Both the position numbers and the translations under genes were made by a program. Of a stretch of 64,000 nt of DNA, positions 58,792-64,000 are shown piece by piece (the first letter of the stretch is position 1; each line of letters opens with the position of its first letter). This DNA comes from Candidatus Cloacimonas sp. Lineage in GTDB: Bacteria > Cloacimonadota > Cloacimonadia > Cloacimonadales > Cloacimonadaceae. The notes under the pieces are model-generated. The model searched no databases. It had not been told where the DNA came from and worked only from the letters and a program-made list of their open reading frames with translations. Location of the stretch: assembly GCA_023227825.1 (NCBI GenBank), contig JALOCJ010000007.1, positions 89,655-153,654 on the forward strand, in the 5' to 3' direction.

Positions 58792-59645
58792 TTTTCCTGC
58801 CTTATGTTATTTAGGATTGTTCTAAATGTATTCAGTTCTTCCGGAGATTTATACACTAAAGTAATCTTGCCTTTGCCGTTATTTTCCTGCACTTTAACTT
58901 TCAAGTGAAAAAGGTTATTCAGTTCTTTTTCCAGTTCTTGATTGCGGGTATTTGTTTTTACCTTTTCCGGTTCTTCTTTTTTATCCGGAGAGAAGTTTTT
59001 TGCTTTTTCTTCTGCCTGCCGCACTGTTAAATTATACTTTACAATGTATTCCGCAAAGCTTTTCTGGAGTTCCTGTTTCACTGAAAGAACGGCACGTGCC
59101 AATCCGGAATTCAATTCTCCGGAAACAAGCATCTGTTTTACTTCTTCAGGCAATTTCAGCAAGCGCAGAGAGTTTGTTACTGTTGCTCTATCTTTACCTA
59201 CAATTACGGAAATTTGGCTATGCGTTAAGCCAAAATCCTCCACCAGGGTATTATAGGCAATTGCTTCTTCAACAGGATTCAAGTCCTCTCTTTGAATGTT
59301 TTCTATTAGAGCGAGCTGTAGCTGTTCTTTTTTAGAAACACTGCGGATAACAACCGGCACTTTTTCCAGTCCTGCCTGTTTTGCTGCTTCCAGTCGTCTT
59401 TCACCTGCTATGAGTTCATATTCCGAAGAACTTGTTTTAGTAACAATCAGGGGTTGAATAATACCGTTTTCTTTGATGGATTCAGTCAGTTCTGCCAGTT
59501 TTTCCGGGTCAATTTTTTTCCGGGGCTGATAGCGATTGGGTTTAATGCTTTCAATTGGCAAAGTAGTAATTCCCAATTGGGGTGTCTGTTCCAGATTATT
59601 TTCCGGAATCAGAGCAGAAAGTCCTCTTCCTAAATGTTCATTCAT
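58788..59645 (-). CDS. parB: Chromosome-partitioning protein ParB
   Basis: 285 residues. N-terminal CTPase/ParB domain with QLGITTLPIESIKPNRYQPR, LAELTESIKENGIIQPLIV and the GERRLEAAKQ box near 80, then the helix-turn-helix LTHSQISVIVGKDRATVTNS near 140-165, and a C-terminal dimer domain. Loads on parS sites near the origin. I searched by eye for TGTTTCACGTGAAACA and did not find it in this window. It starts inside the parA stop (ATGA) and overlaps rfbB by 4. Confidence 0.95.
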   Translation of the reverse strand: MNEHLGRGLSALIPENNLEQTPQLGITTLPIESIKPNRYQPRKKIDPEKLAELTESIKENGIIQPLIVTKTSSSEYELIAGERRLEAAKQAGLEKVPVVIRSVSKKEQLQLALIENIQREDLNPVEEAIAYNTLVEDFGLTHSQISVIVGKDRATVTNSLRLLKLPEEVKQMLVSGELNSGLARAVLSVKQELQKSFAEYIVKYNLTVRQAEEKAKNFSPDKKEEPEKVKTNTRNQELEKELNNLFHLKVKVQENNGKGKITLVYKSPEELNTFRTILNNIRQEK

Positions 59646-60421
59646 AAATTGTTACCCTGTTTGCTTCTATTGATTACTTCATTTGCCAGATTCAGGTAAC
59701 TCATCGCACCGGGAGACCTTATATCATAAAGAAATATGGGTTTACCAAAGCCGGGAGCTTCAGTTAATTTAATATTCCGGGGGATAATAGTGCGGAAGAC
59801 CTTTTCCTTAAAATAGCGATGAACCTCTTTAGCAACCTGCAAAGAGAGGTTTACCCTTTTATCAAACATTGTTAATAGCACACCCAAAATGTTTAAACCC
59901 GGGTTTAAGTTCTTTTGAATCAAGCGTATAGTAGTTAGCAATTGACTAACTCCTTCCAAAGCATAATATTCGCATTGAATAGGAATTAAAACATCTCTTG
60001 CTGCAGTCATTGCATTTACAGTTAACAAACCCAAAGAGGGAGGACAATCAATAATAATGTAATCAAAAGTGTTTAAAATTGGTTGCAGTGCTTCTTTCAG
60101 TTTATGTTCGCGGGCAAATTCATGCACCAGTTCAATTTCTGCTCCGGTTAAATTGATGTTTCCCGGAATGCAAAAAAGGTTATCTGTGGTGGTGGAGAGA
60201 ATTGTTTTTTCTATAGTAACTCTGCCTATAAGAGCATCATAAATTTGGAGTTCTACTTTATCTTTATCAATTCCTACTCCGCTGGTAGCATTACCTTGAG
60301 GGTCAAAATCAATTAGCAGAGTTCTTTTTTCCAGAACAGCCAAACCCGCAGAAAGATTTACGGCGGTTGTTGTTTTTCCTACACCACCTTTCTGGTTTAC
60401 TACAGTTATTACCTGGGGCAT
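59642..60421 (-). CDS. parA: Chromosome-partitioning ATPase ParA (Soj)
   Basis: 259 residues. Deviant Walker A motif VVNQKGGVGKTTTAVNLSAG at residues 6-25, TLLIDFDPQGNATSG near 36-50 (Walker A' and switch), IIDCPPSLGLLTVNA near 124-140 (Walker B). It is the chromosomal Soj/ParA length without an N-terminal HTH. Forms the usual parA-parB pair following rsmG, the arrangement that often lies close to the replication origin; mnmG and dnaA are not in the window. Confidence 0.96.
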   Translation of the reverse strand: MPQVITVVNQKGGVGKTTTAVNLSAGLAVLEKRTLLIDFDPQGNATSGVGIDKDKVELQIYDALIGRVTIEKTILSTTTDNLFCIPGNINLTGAEIELVHEFAREHKLKEALQPILNTFDYIIIDCPPSLGLLTVNAMTAARDVLIPIQCEYYALEGVSQLLTTIRLIQKNLNPGLNILGVLLTMFDKRVNLSLQVAKEVHRYFKEKVFRTIIPRNIKLTEAPGFGKPIFLYDIRSPGAMSYLNLANEVINRSKQGNNL

Positions 60422-60446
60422 ATATATCCTTTAATATTTTAAGCAG

Positions 60447-61088
60447 TTAATGAAAGAGAAGGTCACGCTGTTTAATGCCAATTAATTTGCGTTGACCTAA
60501 GGCAGGATAATTTTTATCCCAAAGAATCTCATATTTCAGTGTTTGCACATCATCTAATTTCTGGGCTTTGTAAAAAACGGCCATTCCGTTTGGTTTCAGC
60601 AATCTTCGCAAAGGAGAAAAATATCTTTCTTCCAAAGCAACGGCTCTACAAACAATAAAATCATAGCTGGGACGCTTTGCTACATAAGCATAATCTTCCA
60701 AACGGCCGGCTTCCACATTTGTAGCAGAAAGAGCTAAAGCATTCACAAATTCTAGCAAAACCCTTGCTTTCTTCTGCACTGAATCCAAAAGCGTCAAATT
60801 AAAATCAGGAACAGCAAGTTTAAGCGGAATTCCCGGTAAACCACCTCCCGAACCAAAATCCAAAACAGTTTTATCTGTAAAATCCAAACATTCCAATGCC
60901 ACTAAGCTGTCAAGGAAATGCTGCAACCAATATCTTTCCAGGGGTATGTTTCGGGAAACGAGATTTACTTTGCGGTTAGCATTATAAAGTAAATGCAGGT
61001 AATGTTCAAAACGAGCCATCAAATGGTCTATATCCTCCAAATTGAGAGAGCGCAGGAAGTCCTCAAAAATTTGTTTTTCTTCTGTCAT
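60447..61088 (-). CDS. rsmG: 16S rRNA (guanine-527-N7)-methyltransferase
   Basis: 213 residues from the ATG at 61088, which overlaps the previous stop as ATGA and has GAGGAACA before it; the longer start at 61106 has no site. Methylates G527 of 16S rRNA with SAM. Visible: RKVNLVSR near residue 40, HFLDSLVAL near 62, the SAM site VLDFGSGGGLPGIPLKL near 78-94, LLDSVQKKARVLLEF near 103 and VCRAVA near 148. Upstream of parA, the conserved rsmG-parA-parB order. Confidence 0.95.
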   Translation of the reverse strand: MTEEKQIFEDFLRSLNLEDIDHLMARFEHYLHLLYNANRKVNLVSRNIPLERYWLQHFLDSLVALECLDFTDKTVLDFGSGGGLPGIPLKLAVPDFNLTLLDSVQKKARVLLEFVNALALSATNVEAGRLEDYAYVAKRPSYDFIVCRAVALEERYFSPLRRLLKPNGMAVFYKAQKLDDVQTLKYEILWDKNYPALGQRKLIGIKQRDLLFH

Positions 61089-63655
61089 TGTTGTTCCTCT
61101 TCCCATTTACGAATTAAGGTTTTCACCAGAAAAGAATTGTCGTTTGCCATTTGTTTCAGGCAGCTATACGCTTCAGGTGTCCCAATTTGTTTTAAGGAAC
61201 GAGCTACAATATAGCGATAACGCTCCGAGGGATGAAAAGCATATTGGAAAAGCAATTCAACGCTATCCTTACTTTTTATGCTACCCAAAAGAGAAAGACA
61301 GGTAGTAATATATTTCCCGTTGCTCAAATGTTTACGCAAGGGCTCAATTAAAGTGCTGTCTCCAACTCCAGCAATTAGTGAAAGAGCATTTTTAGCTTTC
61401 AAACTGTCAATATCATCAGTATAATTAAAAAGAAGTTGTTTAAACCTTTCATTTTCTTTCACCAGAACCTCTAATGCCCTATATTCCAGTCCGGACTTGG
61501 TATTAAGCTTATTCTTTGTGACATAATCAATTGTCTCATCAGCTCTAGCAAGCATAATTTCCCGTGCCTTTTTCACTCTTTCAATAGCGTTGCCAACTTC
61601 CCATTCAGCAGCAGCAGAAAAAATATCTTCTATAGGGTCATCAGGAGCAGGAGGAGGTAACATTTGAAGTTCTTCCGGTTTTTTTGTTTCGGCATCAGAA
61701 GTTGATGAGGACATCAATTCTCCGGAATCCAAATCTCTGCCAATGCCATAAGTGCCTTTTTTCCATATTTTTCCCTCAGCCAGCAAAGTATCCGGGTAGC
61801 TATCTTTGCCATCTTTATCCAAAAAAAGACCTATACCACCAGTTGCTCTGCTATAAACTGCATTACCATAATTTTGAGGATTATTTCGTTCATAACGATC
61901 ATTTCCGCTTTTATCAATAAAGATACCTACCGAATTGGATAACCCCAAACCGTTTCCCCCTTCAATAGAATAGGCATCATTCCCTTTAGAATCTATAAAA
62001 AATCCTAAACCCCAATCGTGACCTGCACCCTGACCAGGACCGTGTCTGCTGTAATAAGCATCATCGCCTCCGCCATCAAAAAGAAAACCTCCTGCAAGAT
62101 GAATTCCCGAGCCCTGAGGATAATAAACAGCATTATAAACATCATTTCCAGCTTCATCAATCAGCATTCCCAAAGCATACCAATAGCCAACTCCCTGAGC
62201 ATAAACACCTCCCAGGTAACGGTCGTTACCATTTTTATCAAAAAGAAGACCTAAGCCCCCGGCAAAATCGGGACGCAAACCAAAACCCATACCTTGCCCC
62301 AGAGTAAGATAATCGTTTGGCATCAAAGGTGAATGATAGTATTTTCCCCCTAAAAGATAATTATCGGCTCCATCAAAGTCCAATAAAACACCTGCAGAAC
62401 GGATAGAACCAAAACCCTGAGCCATACAGGCAGCGCTGTAAATATCATTTCCTTCCATATCTTGAAGGATGGAAAGACCGCGTATAGCGGCACCTTGACT
62501 GAAAAAACCGCTTTCATAAATATCCTTACCCCGAAAATCACGGTGCAGTTGAATACCCATCATTGCTGCAAATGAAAAATCACCTGTTCTGTAAATATCA
62601 TTACCTTCCAGGTCATAAGATATTCCTAAGCCCGAAAGAGCAAAGAACTGGCTTCCGATTTCCGGGTTAAAGTAACAATCATCTCCTTTATAATCAATAA
62701 GAAGATAGGCGCTATTATTGCAGCCGGTAGCAATAGTCATTTCATATCTATCATTTCCTGAGGGCTCAAGCAGCAAAATAAGAGGCGCTTTGAACATTTT
62801 ATCGTTATAAATATCGTCTTTTACAGTTCCGATGATCATAGTTCCTAATTCGCATTCTTGAATTAAGGGCTTTTTATTGGTATAATTTAATTTTCCAGCT
62901 TCGTTTTTAATTACATCACATAGAGCCAGGAACTGCATACCGGCTTTTAAAACTTCTTCTTCCTGAAACCGCTCCATTTGTTCAATTATTTCATCTTCAT
63001 TAATTTCCTCCGGCAGGGTTATATCCAATTTGTTTAAATAGGCAGTGTAGGCATCTTTATCCTCTTCTTCCATCAACATTGTAAATAAATAGGATACATA
63101 TTCATCCCATAAACCGGCAAAATAATCTGCATAGCCACCTGCCAGAGTAGGAATAATACCATTTAGTGCATTTTCATAAAAGCGGAAAAGGTCTTTGGTT
63201 TTTTTTACTGTGCGTTTATACTCCTGTTGATATTCTTCTTTGGCTGCCAAATAATAAAAGGAAGTGCTTAAATCATCCGTCGCTTTTTTAAACAATAATT
63301 CAACCAGACGGGCAAAGCCCTCATCCGTATTAGCTTGATTAGCAGTTTCCCTAATTTCCTGCATCAAGTTCAAACCGTAATAAGGTCTTTGCAAAGAGCG
63401 TAAAAAACATTTGCTTTTGCCCCAGGTAGAAAGATTCCAGTCCTTTTCAAAATTCAGGTCTTGTGAGCTTAATTGTTGTTCTTTCAGCAAAAATTCTAGC
63501 TCCTTAAAGTCATTTTCAGAAAGCAGGGAAAAATCCTGTAAATCCAGAGTATCGGATTTTGTTTTGGAGACAACAGGGGAAGATATATTTTCTCCCCTTA
63601 GAGTAGAAACCAGCATAAAACCCAGCATAAATGCCGTTAAAACCTTTTTCCTCAT
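61085..63655 (-). CDS. Exported protein with 12 GNDxY repeats and C-terminal HEAT-like helices
   Basis: 856 residues with a signal peptide (MRKKVLTAFMLGFMLVSTLR). Residues 25-290 are helical and acidic. Residues 295-625 hold about twelve copies of a 25-45-residue repeat around G(N/K/D/A)DxY, each followed by 'xxQGxG ... GxLxDxxG', for example DEAGNDVYNAVYYPQGSG and DKSGNDRYERNNPQNYG. The regular Asp/Asn/Gly content suggests stacked strands with bound calcium, but no RTX nonapeptide is present. Residues 680-856 look like HEAT/PBS-lyase helices (SIKSKDSVELLFQYAFHPSE, RYIVARSLKQIGTPEAYSCL). I do not know a named family. It is translationally coupled to rsmG by a 4-base overlap, so a surface protein leads the partition operon. 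Confidence 0.75.
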   Translation of the reverse strand: MRKKVLTAFMLGFMLVSTLRGENISSPVVSKTKSDTLDLQDFSLLSENDFKELEFLLKEQQLSSQDLNFEKDWNLSTWGKSKCFLRSLQRPYYGLNLMQEIRETANQANTDEGFARLVELLFKKATDDLSTSFYYLAAKEEYQQEYKRTVKKTKDLFRFYENALNGIIPTLAGGYADYFAGLWDEYVSYLFTMLMEEEDKDAYTAYLNKLDITLPEEINEDEIIEQMERFQEEEVLKAGMQFLALCDVIKNEAGKLNYTNKKPLIQECELGTMIIGTVKDDIYNDKMFKAPLILLLEPSGNDRYEMTIATGCNNSAYLLIDYKGDDCYFNPEIGSQFFALSGLGISYDLEGNDIYRTGDFSFAAMMGIQLHRDFRGKDIYESGFFSQGAAIRGLSILQDMEGNDIYSAACMAQGFGSIRSAGVLLDFDGADNYLLGGKYYHSPLMPNDYLTLGQGMGFGLRPDFAGGLGLLFDKNGNDRYLGGVYAQGVGYWYALGMLIDEAGNDVYNAVYYPQGSGIHLAGGFLFDGGGDDAYYSRHGPGQGAGHDWGLGFFIDSKGNDAYSIEGGNGLGLSNSVGIFIDKSGNDRYERNNPQNYGNAVYSRATGGIGLFLDKDGKDSYPDTLLAEGKIWKKGTYGIGRDLDSGELMSSSTSDAETKKPEELQMLPPPAPDDPIEDIFSAAAEWEVGNAIERVKKAREIMLARADETIDYVTKNKLNTKSGLEYRALEVLVKENERFKQLLFNYTDDIDSLKAKNALSLIAGVGDSTLIEPLRKHLSNGKYITTCLSLLGSIKSKDSVELLFQYAFHPSERYRYIVARSLKQIGTPEAYSCLKQMANDNSFLVKTLIRKWEEEQQ

Positions 63656-63888
63656 ATTATCCTCTTCACTGTTTCACTTTCTTTAAACTTTGTTTTATTG
63701 TCAATCTTTAGATTAAACCTTAAGGAGTAATAACTTTTTTCTTTACTAAAGATAATGAAGTTCTCTAAAAACAATTTATTCTTCCTATTTGATTTTTGCC
63801 TATTAGTTAAACTTTCATTTTTCAGCTTAAATTGGAATTTACACCTCCATTCTCCTGTAACCATATTATTTTTGTTTAACCTTCAACC

Positions 63889-64000
63889 CTCAAGACCCCA
63901 AGACCCCAAGCCCTCAAGACCCCAAGACCCCAAGACCCCAAGCCCTCAAGACCCCAAGACCCCAAGACCCCAAGACCCCAAGACCTCAAGCCCTCAAGAC
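63889..64000. repeat. Octamer minisatellite AAGACCCC/AAGCCCTC, runs off the window
   Basis: Starts after AACCCTC at 63889 and continues to the window end with an 8-base period. Units are AAGACCCC (most), AAGCCCTC and one AAGACCTC; AAGACCTC is the reverse complement of the GAGGTCTT unit at 33711-33830. The preceding 230 bases (63656-63888) hold the start region of the 856-residue protein gene with no other feature. Confidence 0.85.

Noticed and set aside
58788..60421. parS sites near parAB
   Set aside because: I looked for the TGTTTCACGTGAAACA palindrome by eye and found no match.

Overview
The window looks like chromosome from a low-GC, anaerobic, amino-acid-fermenting bacterium of the Candidatus Cloacimonadota (WWE1/Cloacimonas) type. 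This is an inference from gene content and style, not from a search. The supporting signs are pyruvate:ferredoxin oxidoreductase (nifJ), a four-subunit 2-oxoacid:ferredoxin oxidoreductase next to an amino-acid aminotransferase and a methylmalonyl-CoA-epimerase-like gene, Gram-negative envelope genes (lnt, lipoproteins, periplasmic PPIase), and large secreted proteins ending in a FlgD-like/'YPNPF' sorting domain. No tRNA, rRNA, intact IS element, prophage or CRISPR array was found.

Layout. 1-4055 (minus): one tight operon xseB-ispA-dut-nadA-ftsX-like-pgsA plus the start of a secreted protein. 4747-8268 (plus): nifJ. 8511-10692 (minus): a PTS-IIA/CBS protein with an ion or anion permease. 11059-17823 (plus): recJ, a lipoprotein, lnt, a MerR regulator, glyQ, a nucleotidyltransferase-like gene and an N-formylglutamate amidohydrolase, most overlapping by 4 bases. 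18723-23278 (minus): a secreted transglutaminase-like protein and a caspase/PEGA/formylglycine-generating-enzyme fusion. 23775-27861 (plus): a lipoprotein, a small membrane protein, the tldD/pmbA pair and a zinc-ribbon gene with a clear terminator. 28152-31514 (minus): a HIT protein and a secreted subtilase. 32234-45979 (plus): PPIase, SpoVG-like gene, aminotransferase, korDABC, epimerase, rplU-rpmA, pilin-like gene, gcvH, gmk, a possible divergent rpoZ, UDG, phosphoesterase and pyridoxal kinase. 45980-48163: a 2.2-kb gene-poor repeat region. 48164-63655 (minus): a giant FG-GAP protein, an Nmad3-like protein, RodZ-like-dapF-dapB-peptidase, then rfbB-parB-parA-rsmG and an 856-residue GNDxY-repeat protein.

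The most unusual content lies between the genes. Two small hairpin families recur about 34 times, usually joined by TTCCGG(AA): family A has stem GGTTGANN and family B has stem (G)AACGANN, each round a 3-4 base TCCY/RGGA loop. The two stem positions next to the loop change in compensating pairs, so the fold seems to matter more than the sequence. They occur singly, as a six-fold 33-bp array, as a six-fold 64-bp A/B composite array, and once with a stop codon (nifJ) inside the stem. A third hairpin family (loop RTAGCA) also covaries between two copies. Other intergenic families are a 10+1+10 palindrome element, a longer 'gtcaggagtcgtcactgcc' element, minisatellites that mostly share an 8-base period although their sequences differ, a 46-bp array, and a modular array with exact spacings of 374, 374, 132, 132 and 66 bases. 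Together they suggest a genome whose intergenic space is shaped by several families of structured repeats with no obvious mobilising gene in this window.
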